Below, one piece after another: positions 40,479 to 50,385 of a DNA stretch of 64,000 nt. The stretch's first letter is position 1, and each line of letters starts with the position of its first letter. The DNA is taken from NCBI GenBank assembly GCA_002831545.1, contig CP025095.1:1860001-1924000 (forward strand), written 5' to 3'. The stretch is from Streptococcus suis. Its GTDB lineage: Bacteria; Bacillota; Bacilli; Lactobacillales; Streptococcaceae. The notes below the pieces were generated by a model, which searched no databases, had not been told where the DNA came from, and worked only from the letters and a program-made list of their open reading frames with translations. Made by a program: the position numbers and the translations under genes.

Positions 40479-41564
40479 ATGTCAAAATTACATCATGTTA
40501 AATCCTACTTAGAAGCCAACAAAATGGACTTGGCCATCTTCTCTGATCCAGTTAGCATCTATTATCTGACTGGCTATCATAGTGATCCTCATGAACGCCA
40601 CATGATGCTCTTTGTTATGCCTGACCACGACTCACTACTCTTTCTCCCTGCCTTGGATGTAGAGCGTGCGGTTGCGACTGTTGATTTTCCTGTAGCCGGC
40701 TATATGGACTCAGAAAATCCATGGCAGATTATCAAGAGCAAATTACCACAAAAATCTTTCTCAGCAATCGGTGCAGAATTTGATAATTTGAATTTAACCC
40801 GCTACCATGGTCTTCAGTCTATCTTTAGCCAACCATTTTCAGACATTACGCCTCTGATTAATACTATGAAATTGATCAAGTCTCGTGATGAAATTGAAAA
40901 AATGCTGGTTGCTGGAGAGTTTGCGGATAAGGCTATGCAGGTTGGTTTCAATAACATCTCACTCGATGTAACTGAAACTGATATTATTGCTCAGATTGAA
41001 TTTGAAATGAAGAAACAAGGCATCTCAAAAATGAGCTTTGAGACCATGGTCTTGACAGGTAACAATGCTGCAAATCCACACGGTATTCCCTCAACAAACA
41101 AAATCGAGAATAACGCTCTGCTATTGTTCGACCTAGGCGTGGAAACTTTGGGTTATACGTCTGATATGACACGGACTGTCGCTGTCGGCAAGCCAGACCA
41201 GTTTAAAAAAGATATTTACAACTTGACTCTGGAGGCTCACATGGCCGCGGTCAATATGATTAAGCCTGGGGTGACTGCTGGCGAGATTGACTATGCCGCT
41301 CGCTCTGTGATTGAAAAAGCAGGTTATGGCGAGTACTTCAACCACCGACTCGGTCACGGTTTGGGAATGAGTGTCCATGAATTCCCATCGATTATGGAAG
41401 GCAATGATTTGGTCATCGAAGAAGGTATGTGTTTCTCTGTCGAGCCTGGTATCTACATCCCTGGAAAAGTTGGTGTTCGTATCGAGGATTGTGGTTACGT
41501 TACCAAAAATGGCTTTGAAGTCTTTACAAAAACACCAAAAGAATTACTGTATTTTGAAGGATAA
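40479..41564 (+). CDS. pepQ: Xaa-Pro dipeptidase
   Basis: A 361-residue M24 metallopeptidase that splits Xaa-Pro dipeptides in the cytoplasm. The creatinase-like N-terminal domain (1-125) is followed by the pita-bread fold. Metal ligands are visible in LLFDLGVE, TSDMTRTVAVG, HRLGHGLGMSVHE, SVEPGIY and VRIEDCG. The start codon follows AGAAAGG. It is divergent from ccpA and closed by the hairpin at 41573-41594. Confidence 0.95.
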   Translation: MSKLHHVKSYLEANKMDLAIFSDPVSIYYLTGYHSDPHERHMMLFVMPDHDSLLFLPALDVERAVATVDFPVAGYMDSENPWQIIKSKLPQKSFSAIGAEFDNLNLTRYHGLQSIFSQPFSDITPLINTMKLIKSRDEIEKMLVAGEFADKAMQVGFNNISLDVTETDIIAQIEFEMKKQGISKMSFETMVLTGNNAANPHGIPSTNKIENNALLLFDLGVETLGYTSDMTRTVAVGKPDQFKKDIYNLTLEAHMAAVNMIKPGVTAGEIDYAARSVIEKAGYGEYFNHRLGHGLGMSVHEFPSIMEGNDLVIEEGMCFSVEPGIYIPGKVGVRIEDCGYVTKNGFEVFTKTPKELLYFEG

Positions 41565-41572
41565 AAAACAAG

Positions 41573-41594
41573 CCTCCTACGATTTTGTAGGAGG
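41573..41594. terminator. Bidirectional terminator between pepQ and tgt
   Basis: CCTCCTAC pairs with GTAGGAGG around GATTTT, with A-rich sequence on the left and TCATTTTGTTT on the right. It serves converging genes. Confidence 0.85.
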
Positions 41595-41603
41595 TCATTT
41601 TGT

Positions 41604-43055
<1,452 letters not shown>

Positions 43056-43898
43056 ATGTTTACAATTTCTAATATACGTGAGCGGGCTCGCCAAACACTA
43101 AACGAGACACCTGGTATCTATCAAGTGGCCGTCATCCCCGTCACTATTTCTGTTATCGTTCAGTTAATTTCTTTCTCTCGCAATAGCCTTGCTGAAGTAA
43201 CAGCTGAGGAACTTGCTAGTCCTAGCTACTTTATTTCTACCTCCTTGTTTCCAATATTTTACGGATTGCTATTAGGACTACTGCACTTATCCATTATATG
43301 CACTATATTTCATCTTATCAAAGGGGTAAAAACTTCCACATCATTTAAAGATGTGCTGATGATTTTCAATCATAAAGATTTCTGGAAAATCTTTCGAACC
43401 TACATTTTAAAAAGTTTCTTGCTCTTCCTTTGGGGACTACTGTTTTACTTTGGTATTGGTTTACTTATCGGTGCTGGAACGATGATTACAATCATAGCTG
43501 CATCCAGTCAATCCTTAGACCCTGATGCACTTCCTATGGAAATCCTTGCCATACTAGGGCTAATGGCCATGGGAGGTATCCTACTTATGGTTTTAGGAAT
43601 TGCTCTTTATATTCCACAATTCTATGCTTATTCACAGGTAGAATATATCTTGTTTGAGCAATTAGAACGCGAAGAATATACAGGCGCTTTTTCAATCATT
43701 TGGTCTAGTCGAAAGTTGATGAAAGGCTACAAGTTTAAACGCTTTACACTTGATTTATCCTTCATTGGCTGGTTCCTTCTTGTCATTATTACATTTGGCC
43801 TGGCTGGTTTATATGTATGGCCGTATCACTATGCTGCACAAATGCACTTCCATGAAGAAATTTTAGATGATCAGGCTAAGAAAATGAGTTACGTATAA
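43056..43898 (+). CDS. DUF975-family membrane protein
   Basis: A 280-residue protein with an N-terminal amphipathic segment (MFTISNIRERARQTLNETPGIYQ) and about five or six membrane helices, ending with a cytoplasmic HFHEEILDDQAKK tail. The pattern matches the DUF975 family, common in Firmicutes and of unknown function. AAGGAGG lies upstream and a strong terminator follows, so it is monocistronic. Confidence 0.8.
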   Translation: MFTISNIRERARQTLNETPGIYQVAVIPVTISVIVQLISFSRNSLAEVTAEELASPSYFISTSLFPIFYGLLLGLLHLSIICTIFHLIKGVKTSTSFKDVLMIFNHKDFWKIFRTYILKSFLLFLWGLLFYFGIGLLIGAGTMITIIAASSQSLDPDALPMEILAILGLMAMGGILLMVLGIALYIPQFYAYSQVEYILFEQLEREEYTGAFSIIWSSRKLMKGYKFKRFTLDLSFIGWFLLVIITFGLAGLYVWPYHYAAQMHFHEEILDDQAKKMSYV

Positions 43899-43928
43899 AA
43901 ATAAGAGCGATATCTGCTCTTATTTTTA
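43897..43928 (+). terminator. Terminator after the DUF975 gene
   Basis: AAATAAGAGC pairs with GCTCTTATTT, flanked by A and T runs, immediately after the stop codon. Confidence 0.85.
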
Positions 43929-43972
43929 TATACACTTTTATGTCTATATTTAAGAAAAAAATATAGTAATAA

Positions 43973-44160
43973 TTGGTAAAAACATTTGGATTGTGTTATA
44001 CTATGATTGAGAAGCGACAAAGGACTATTTTAGCCTGCTTGGTATTGGAGCAGATTTCTTCCTTTCTATTTTTTACGCCATGTGTAGTAATTTGTTCCAA
44101 TTCTAAGTGCTCCTCCTTAGAGTCATCCGGCAGTTCAATGGTTCATTGAACTGCTTTTTC
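43973..44160 (+). ncRNA. Putative small RNA gene (about 155 nt), possibly 6S-like
   Basis: A promoter (TTGGTA at 43973, 18 bp, TATACT at 43997-44002) is followed by about 155 bp without a reading frame. It ends in a textbook terminator at 44130-44160 (GCAGTTCAATG-GTT-CATTGAACTGC-TTTTT). Inside, ATTGGAGCA (about 44046) can pair with TGTTCCAAT (about 44093) across a large open region, recalling the long hairpin with a bubble of 6S RNA. The 6S identity is a guess; the transcription unit itself is well supported. The transcript should start near 44009. Confidence 0.6.
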
Positions 44161-44193
44161 GATGAAAAAAGTCGGATAAATATACCCGACTTA

Positions 44194-44631
44194 TTAGTAT
44201 TGTTCTTTCATTTCAAGATATTCAATCTTGATACATTTATTCATGACAATATCGTTACGACCTGCCTGACGCAATAGTTTTTCTGCTTCTTGACTTTCTA
44301 AACCAAGTTGAGCCCAGAAAACTTTGGCGTTCGACCGGATAAATTCCTGTGCTACCTCTGGTAAAAATTCACTTCTGCGGAAAACATCTACAATATCAAT
44401 AGGTTGGTCAATCTCTGCTAGACTACTATAGACCAACTCGCCTAAAATAGTCTCACCAGCAGCCTTGGGATTAACTGGAATAATTTTATAGCCCGCTTCC
44501 TGCATGAGCTTGGAAACGCGGTAGGCTGCTGTCTCTTCTCGACTAGACAAACCGACCACTGCAATGGTCTTAGCATTTCTCAGATAGTCAAAGATAATGT
44601 CCTGACTAGGATTTTGGAAGGAATAAGACAT
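44194..44631 (-). CDS. CoA-binding (YccU-type) protein
   Basis: A 145-residue Rossmann-fold protein with KTIAVVGLSSREETAAYRVSKLM near the N-terminus and the IIPVNPKAAGETI and VDVFRRSEFLPEVAQE motifs of the CoA-binding domain family (YccU/YneT). These bind CoA or a nucleotide; the cellular role is unsettled. AAAGGAGG precedes the ATG. Confidence 0.85.
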   Translation of the reverse strand: MSYSFQNPSQDIIFDYLRNAKTIAVVGLSSREETAAYRVSKLMQEAGYKIIPVNPKAAGETILGELVYSSLAEIDQPIDIVDVFRRSEFLPEVAQEFIRSNAKVFWAQLGLESQEAEKLLRQAGRNDIVMNKCIKIEYLEMKEQY

Positions 44632-44750
44632 AGAGACCTCCTTTAATGTATATTAAATGTTAGAATCAATAAAAGCTTAATGAATAAGGTGTGCTATAAC
44701 ACAATCTTGTCAGTTTTAACTCGTTACTGATTATAGCTTGTCTACCTTGA

Positions 44751-45506
44751 TTATTTTTTAGCAATTTGGTACACGACATCCTTAACTTGCCCGATAACCT
44801 TTTTAAGATTGGTCCGATCTTTATCGGTTCCTGGATCTAAGGAATAATAGATCGAACCCACAACCACGGAGTCATCATAAGCAGCTGTTGATTCCATCCG
44901 ATAAAAAGTCAGACGAGCTAATTTTTGATCTGTTAATAACTGTCGCCCAACCTGCCATTCCTGACCATTGATTGTGACAACCGTCTTTTCACTGAAAGAA
45001 TGATTTGTTTCAACCATCCGTGCTTCTAATTCCTCCGGTGTCATATTGCGACCATCTTCCAGTGGAGACTGATTAAAAGCATTGATATTATAGAGTTGGA
45101 CCATGTAATTGCTGGAACCTTCTTTAACATCGTAGACTGCAGCGACCGTCTCATCCTTAGTATTTTCTGCATTAATTGTCCAAGTAGATGGCACATCATA
45201 ATAACGGAAATATTCCTTGATATTCCCATTTTCATCTTTTTCAGCAACACCATTATTGGCCGCATAAATCTTGTGGCCTTTTTGTGTTTCGTCAGCAGGT
45301 GGTGTACTATTAACAGCTACAAGCTCTGCATTTGCTAGAACATTGAACTGTTCGTTCGTAGTATCCTGCTTTTCTTGCAAAATCGGTAAAGTGGTTGAAA
45401 ACTCTTCCCCTGAGGAAGCTGGTGTTTTCTCTGCCTTCTGCGCTGTTTTTCCACAACCTGCGAGCAGAAGACTACATAGACCAATACAAAGAACTATCTT
45501 TTTCAT
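44751..45506 (-). CDS. Putative lipoprotein, 251 aa
   Basis: The lipobox LLAGC lies at residues 14-18 after a short basic and hydrophobic leader, so it is diacylated at Cys18 and held outside the membrane. The mature protein has a Ser/Glu linker and a beta-rich domain (about 95-250). The function is unknown. GAAAGGAAG precedes the ATG. It follows polA by 12 bp and is probably co-transcribed. Confidence 0.8.
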   Translation of the reverse strand: MKKIVLCIGLCSLLLAGCGKTAQKAEKTPASSGEEFSTTLPILQEKQDTTNEQFNVLANAELVAVNSTPPADETQKGHKIYAANNGVAEKDENGNIKEYFRYYDVPSTWTINAENTKDETVAAVYDVKEGSSNYMVQLYNINAFNQSPLEDGRNMTPEELEARMVETNHSFSEKTVVTINGQEWQVGRQLLTDQKLARLTFYRMESTAAYDDSVVVGSIYYSLDPGTDKDRTNLKKVIGQVKDVVYQIAKK

Positions 45507-45518
45507 ACTCTTCCTTTC

Positions 45519-48155
45519 TTACTTAGCTTCATACCATGTCGGTCCCTCATTTTCATCCGCAATCAATGGTACAGACAGGCTAATCGCCGATTCCATGGTC
45601 TCTTTTACCATGGCTTTTACCGTTTCTAGCTCTGCCACTGGGACTTCCAAAACAATCTCATCGTGTACTTGCAATAACATACGTGTCGCAAGACCTGCTT
45701 CAGTCAAAGCCTTGTCAAGATTAATCATGGCTACTTTGAGAATATCTGCGGCCGAACCTTGAATTGGTGAGTTGATGGCTGTTCGTTCCGCAAAATTACG
45801 GACATTGAAATTGCGAGAGTTTATATCTGGTAATTCACGACGGCGTTTGTAAATCGTCTCTACATACCCCTTATCACGTGCCTCACGAACAATGGTTTCC
45901 ATGTAATTCTTAATTCCTGGGAAGCGTTCAAAATAGGTATCGATATAGGCTTTAGCTTCCTTACGTGTAATCCCCAAGTTATTGGATAGACCGAAATCTG
46001 AAATACCATAGACGACACCGAAGTTTACAGCCTTGGCATTCCGACGGTCATTTGGTGTCACATCCTCAGCTTTTTCGATACCGAAGACCCGCATAGCTGT
46101 CGAAGTGTGAATATCTGCACCTTGCTGGAAGGCCTCAATCAAATGCTCATCCTTAGAAATATGAGCCAAGACGCGCAATTCAATCTGGGAATAATCCGAA
46201 GCCAAGAGGACACTGTCCTCAAGCGATGGCACAAATGCCTTACGAATCAAGCGCCCTTGTTCTAGACGAACAGGAATATTTTGCAAGTTAGGGTCCGTCG
46301 AAGATAGGCGACCTGTTTGTGTCAAATCCTGTACATAGCGGGTATGGATCTTACCATCTTCTAAAATGGCATCCTGCAAGCCGACTACATAAGTTGATTG
46401 AAGCTTGGTAATCTGACGGTATTCCAAGATTTTTGAAACAACTGGTGCAATTGGCGCTAATCGTTCTAAGACATCTACTGCTGTTGAATAGCCTGTCTTG
46501 GTTTTCTTGGTATATTCCAATGGTAGTCCCATCTCTTCAAAGAGAATGGTCCCAAGCTGCTTAGGCGAATTGATATTAAATTCCTGACCAGCTAGTTCAT
46601 AGATTTCCTTGGTCAACTGGTCAATCAAAACTTCGTTTTCAGATTGCATAGCTTTGAGAGTCTCAGCTTCCACTTTAATACCAGCAATTTCCATCTTAGC
46701 TAAAACATTTGCCAGTGGCAACTCCATGTCAAACAAAAGATCTAATTGCTGATTTTCTTCTAATTTGGTCAACATCGGCTCTTCTGTCTCAATCAAAACC
46801 TGAACCTTACGTGCCAAGTGTGGGAAAAAGATCTCGCGTTCTGGCAAGTCTAACTTAGCACCCTTGCCATAAACTGCCTCATCTGGAACAAGACTGGTCT
46901 GACCATAGAGGTTTGCAATGGTTGTTAGGGAATTGTCCTCAACGGTGGAAAGCAAGTATTTGGCTAGACGGCTATCGAAAGTAGCTGGAGGTAGTGTAAT
47001 CTCTTTTCGGTCGAGAAGAACTTTTCCACGCTTAAAATCATAGGATTTTATGCTTTGTTTTTCTAAAAAGTCACGCAAGACTGGACTATCAAGTAGCTCA
47101 GGCCCTCCGACATAGATTTTCTCCTTATCTCCCCAAGCTAAACCAACCAAATCCTCTCGGTGATAATTTTCACCCAAGATTTCAAAATAGAAAAACTGGT
47201 CTTGTTTGAGCATAGCGGGGCTGATTTCCGTTACGATTTGGAAATCGAGTACCGCTTCCTCTTGCGAGCTGGTCGTACCTAACTGAGCCCTTAATTGTTT
47301 GAATCCCATGTCATCATAAAATTGTCCCAGTTCATCCACCTTAGGGCCTTGATAAACAATGTCATCCAGACCAATTTCGATTGGAGCATTGGTGTCAATG
47401 GTGGCAAGTGTACGAGATAGGAAGGCCTTCTCCTTATCAGCAATCAGGTTTTCTTTCATCTTAGAAGCCTTCATGCTGTCAATGTTTTCGTAGATACCAT
47501 CCAAAGAACCAAATTCTGTCAGGAGTTTTAGACCTGTTTTTTCACCGATTTTGGTCACCCCAGGGATGTTATCGGACTTATCTCCCATTAGAGCCTTGAG
47601 GTCAATAAACTGAGTAGGGGTAATCCCCATTTTTTCCATGAGGTAGGCTGGGGTAAATTCTTCGAATTCGGCTACGCCTTTCTTAGAAATCTCGACTACG
47701 GTGTTCTCATCAGTCAGCTGGATCAAATCCTTATCACCGCTAACAATGGTCACATCGAAAGGCACCTCTGTCCGCTCTGCCATTTTGTCCAAGGTACCGA
47801 TAATGTCATCTGCCTCGTACTGAGCCAGCTCATAGTGCTTGACCCCCATGGCATCTAGCATCTGACGGATGAAGGGGAACTGCTCGCGGAACTCGTCTGG
47901 TGTCTTGGCCCGGCCCGCCTTGTAATCGGCATACATCTCAGTACGGAAGGTGGTCTTTCCGGCATCAAAAGCCACAAGAATGTGGGTCGGCTCAATCCGC
48001 TTCATCATGTGGTCCAACATGAGATTGAAGCCGTATATGGCATTGGTATGCAGACCATTGGCATTCTTGAAGCGGTCGATTTGGTTATAAAGTGCAAAAA
48101 AGGCACGGAAGGCTACCGAAGAGCCATCGATTAATAATAATTTATTTTTTTTCAT
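45519..48155 (-). CDS. polA: DNA polymerase I
   Basis: An 878-residue polymerase for Okazaki-fragment processing and repair. The 5'-nuclease domain is at 1-300. The 3'-5' exonuclease-like domain (about 300-480) lacks visible DxE catalytic residues, as in other streptococcal PolA. The polymerase domain carries DYSQIELRVLAHIS, RRNAKAVNFGVVYGIS and QVHDEIVLEVP. The start at 48155 (MKKNKLLLIDGSS) is set by homology. A longer frame upstream lacks a ribosome binding site. TGCTATAAT ends six bases before this ATG, so the mRNA is probably leaderless. Confidence 0.95.
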   Translation of the reverse strand: MKKNKLLLIDGSSVAFRAFFALYNQIDRFKNANGLHTNAIYGFNLMLDHMMKRIEPTHILVAFDAGKTTFRTEMYADYKAGRAKTPDEFREQFPFIRQMLDAMGVKHYELAQYEADDIIGTLDKMAERTEVPFDVTIVSGDKDLIQLTDENTVVEISKKGVAEFEEFTPAYLMEKMGITPTQFIDLKALMGDKSDNIPGVTKIGEKTGLKLLTEFGSLDGIYENIDSMKASKMKENLIADKEKAFLSRTLATIDTNAPIEIGLDDIVYQGPKVDELGQFYDDMGFKQLRAQLGTTSSQEEAVLDFQIVTEISPAMLKQDQFFYFEILGENYHREDLVGLAWGDKEKIYVGGPELLDSPVLRDFLEKQSIKSYDFKRGKVLLDRKEITLPPATFDSRLAKYLLSTVEDNSLTTIANLYGQTSLVPDEAVYGKGAKLDLPEREIFFPHLARKVQVLIETEEPMLTKLEENQQLDLLFDMELPLANVLAKMEIAGIKVEAETLKAMQSENEVLIDQLTKEIYELAGQEFNINSPKQLGTILFEEMGLPLEYTKKTKTGYSTAVDVLERLAPIAPVVSKILEYRQITKLQSTYVVGLQDAILEDGKIHTRYVQDLTQTGRLSSTDPNLQNIPVRLEQGRLIRKAFVPSLEDSVLLASDYSQIELRVLAHISKDEHLIEAFQQGADIHTSTAMRVFGIEKAEDVTPNDRRNAKAVNFGVVYGISDFGLSNNLGITRKEAKAYIDTYFERFPGIKNYMETIVREARDKGYVETIYKRRRELPDINSRNFNVRNFAERTAINSPIQGSAADILKVAMINLDKALTEAGLATRMLLQVHDEIVLEVPVAELETVKAMVKETMESAISLSVPLIADENEGPTWYEAK

Positions 48156-48161
48156 GTCTCT

Positions 48162-48170
48162 ATTATAGCA
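48162..48170 (-). promoter_or_regulatory. Extended -10 giving a leaderless polA transcript
   Basis: On the minus strand TGC-TATAAT-AGAGAC-ATG: an extended -10 (TG-N-TATAAT) whose expected +1 is the A of the start codon. There is no Shine-Dalgarno between them. Confidence 0.7.
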
Positions 48171-48210
48171 TGGATGGGGGAGTTTTGTGGGACTTAGAGG
48201 GCTGGAATAA

Positions 48211-48925
48211 TCATGACCACCCGTCAAACGGGTGGTTTGAACAAGGGCTATAAGCCCACATCACCAGCCAGCGCCTAAAGACGCTGGCTTTCACTTTGTT
48301 CAAGCCTCACTGCTTTTGACTCGTCACTAGCCTCTTAAAGAGGCATTCGTACTACTTGCCATTATCCCTAAAGGGATCTTCATACTCTTTTACACTTAAC
48401 TTATCAAGTGCTATATCATGTTTTTCCTGTTCTTGTATATATTTCTTAATTGTGGCTTCATTAAGTCCAACCGTACTTACATAATATCCCTCTGCCCAGA
48501 AATGACGATTGCCAAATTTATATTTGAGATTGGCGTGTTTATCAAACATCATAAGAGCACTCTTGCCTTTTAAATAGCCCATAAAACTTGATACACTTAG
48601 CCTTGGAGGAATACTGACTAACATGTGAACATGGTCTGGCATCAGATGACCTTCGATAATTTCAACACCTTTATAAGTACACAAACGTCGGAATATTTCT
48701 CCCAAACTACTTCGATATTGATTATAGATGATTTTTCGTCTATACTTAGGTGTGAAGACAATGTGGTATTTACACAGCCACTTTGTATGTGATAAACTAT
48801 GTGCCTTTTGCGCCATATTTTTCTCCTTTCGCTTTACAATAGGCTTGAACACCTTTATTGTATCGCGTTTGGAGTTTTTTTGGTATAACCTTCATCGCGC
48901 ACCCGCATAGCGGGTGGTTTATTTG
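48211..48925 (-). mobile_element. IS200-type insertion sequence
   Basis: The ends carry subterminal hairpins instead of inverted repeats: ACCACCCGT-CAA-ACGGGTGGT at 48216-48236 and CACCCGC-ATA-GCGGGTG at 48900-48916. Each is next to TTT-rich sequence, as in IS200/IS605 elements. Another hairpin lies at about 48270-48290. It holds a single tnpA and no tnpB. The exact ends are uncertain by some tens of bases. It sits just upstream of the polA promoter. Confidence 0.75.
48352..48816 (-). CDS. tnpA: IS200/IS605-family transposase TnpA (Y1)
   Basis: A 154-residue Y1 HUH transposase. It shows KYHIVFTPKYRRKIIY at the N-terminus, the HUH pair in MPDHVHMLVSIPP, and the catalytic tyrosine in NEATIKKYIQEQEKHD. 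The length is typical and the frame intact, so it may be active. The ATG at 48816 follows AAAGGAG; the longer frame upstream lacks a site. Confidence 0.95.
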   Translation of the reverse strand: MAQKAHSLSHTKWLCKYHIVFTPKYRRKIIYNQYRSSLGEIFRRLCTYKGVEIIEGHLMPDHVHMLVSIPPRLSVSSFMGYLKGKSALMMFDKHANLKYKFGNRHFWAEGYYVSTVGLNEATIKKYIQEQEKHDIALDKLSVKEYEDPFRDNGK

Positions 48926-48969
48926 TCACGCACCTTACGGAGCGTGACGGACTAAAAGTCACATAACAG

Positions 48970-48994
48970 AAAATCCTAGCCGAGACTAGGATTT
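48970..48994. terminator. Terminator hairpin, left copy of a 25-bp duplicate
   Basis: AAATCCTAG pairs with CTAGGATTT around CCGAGA. The same 25 bp recur at 52951-52975 in the same orientation, so the two copies flank the ADP-ribosylglycohydrolase module. It terminates the 49006-50385 gene. Confidence 0.8.
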
Positions 48995-49005
48995 AAAATG
49001 TGTTT

Positions 49006-50385
49006 TCATATTGTCAGTTGATAATCTTCTTTGACCTCTTCAAAGAACTTATCTATATTGGCATAAATTTTATCGTATTGTAAATTATCATTCTCCTCAA
49101 AGAATCTACGTTTTTGTTCCGGTTCTATAAACATTTGATAATGTACTTCTTGATAGGAGTATTTGAAAAATGCTAACCATTGTGGATAGTTAATGGCAAG
49201 GGGATTTTCGGTAATAATGATTTTGCCGAGATTAACAGCGGTACTGACTGAATGAGCGGTAAAAAGAATAGTTCCCAACTTTGGATATTTTTTCCTGTCT
49301 GTAGAAAAGGCAACGGCATCTGAGAGACTTGCTCCCTGTGACATACGGCGACAAGCATAGCCCACCCTCACTAAAACTTCAATAATCATCACTGGAATGG
49401 ACATGGTCGCAAAATGTATAAAATCATAGCCGTCATAATACATTCCTTGGACAATTTGAGCGATGGTTTCTTCCTCTTCGCCGATTTGACCAAATTGCAA
49501 GAGGTTAAAAAGTCCCATCAGCGGAGCCGGTAATCCCATCGAAGTTGTGATATCTGATTTAAAATGGACCAGTTGCTTTGCTATTGCCAAAAAAATATTT
49601 GCTTCTTTACGATCTACATAGTTAGGCATATCCTGGATGACGATTTTCCCAAATTTATCAATCACTGTCATTTGTCCATTCATGATATCCCTTACACCAA
49701 AGATTAGACCCAGTAATGGATCATGTCCCAAGGAATAGAGACGATGATAGTGTGGAGATAGTCCATTTATGATACGTCCAGTATTTCGATTATCCTGAGC
49801 ATCAAATGGAACTTTAGCAAATTCCAAATTTTCCATTTCTCCTGGTGGAAATACTGCTTTAAATCGATCTCTGACATAGTTGGCAAGCGGTCCAGCATCA
49901 GCCGACTTTGTAGGCATTCCAATCAAAAGAATATCAACGAGTGAAGCTAGAATCCCACTTCCCACCCCAAGCAAAATATCAAATGTATCGAGACTATAGA
50001 TAGCCTTGTATTCAGCATTAAGTGCTTTCAGCACTTCGCGATTTTCTGCTATTTCATCAGCAGTCAATATATCTTCAAAAACAATATCGTCCTGAACTTG
50101 CTGATTAGCATTTTCTACTAATTGCTCCCAGGAAAGTACGGTTAGCTCTTTCTTGGAACCGATTTGAGCTTCTTTATTTTTAGTCATCTTAGCTTTACTT
50201 GGAAGTTGATAACCTAAAGAAATCAGAAGTTCTTCACTAGACGAGATTCGCTGATCAAGTCGTTTGGTATCCTCCTGTCTTTGTTTTTCCAATCCTACCA
50301 ATTCCTGTTGCTGGTATTTTAGAACTTTCAATACTTCCTTTTCGCCTTGGCTATATTTATATCGACTCTGCTTGTTCTGATTCAT
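49006..50385 (-). CDS. Partner protein of the ADP-ribosylglycohydrolase module, 459 aa
   Basis: I do not recognise this protein. It has an N-terminal coiled coil (about 1-55), a hydrophobic glycine-containing segment (DILLGVGSGILASLVDILLIG, about 135-155) and a large alpha-helical domain (160-420) with IPVMIIEVLVRVG and TAHSVSTAVNLGKI. The C-terminus is acidic. Its start overlaps the upstream gene by 29 bp, so the two are translationally coupled and likely act together, perhaps at the membrane. Confidence 0.75.
   Translation of the reverse strand: MNQNKQSRYKYSQGEKEVLKVLKYQQQELVGLEKQRQEDTKRLDQRISSSEELLISLGYQLPSKAKMTKNKEAQIGSKKELTVLSWEQLVENANQQVQDDIVFEDILTADEIAENREVLKALNAEYKAIYSLDTFDILLGVGSGILASLVDILLIGMPTKSADAGPLANYVRDRFKAVFPPGEMENLEFAKVPFDAQDNRNTGRIINGLSPHYHRLYSLGHDPLLGLIFGVRDIMNGQMTVIDKFGKIVIQDMPNYVDRKEANIFLAIAKQLVHFKSDITTSMGLPAPLMGLFNLLQFGQIGEEEETIAQIVQGMYYDGYDFIHFATMSIPVMIIEVLVRVGYACRRMSQGASLSDAVAFSTDRKKYPKLGTILFTAHSVSTAVNLGKIIITENPLAINYPQWLAFFKYSYQEVHYQMFIEPEQKRRFFEENDNLQYDKIYANIDKFFEEVKEDYQLTI

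Noticed and set aside
45271..45762. Plus-strand frame of 163 codons across the lipoprotein/polA junction
   Set aside because: Lies opposite two well-supported genes and has no start signals.
48156..48227. Upstream N-terminal extension of polA
   Set aside because: It would run through the promoter, lacks a ribosome binding site, and is absent from known PolA proteins as I remember them.
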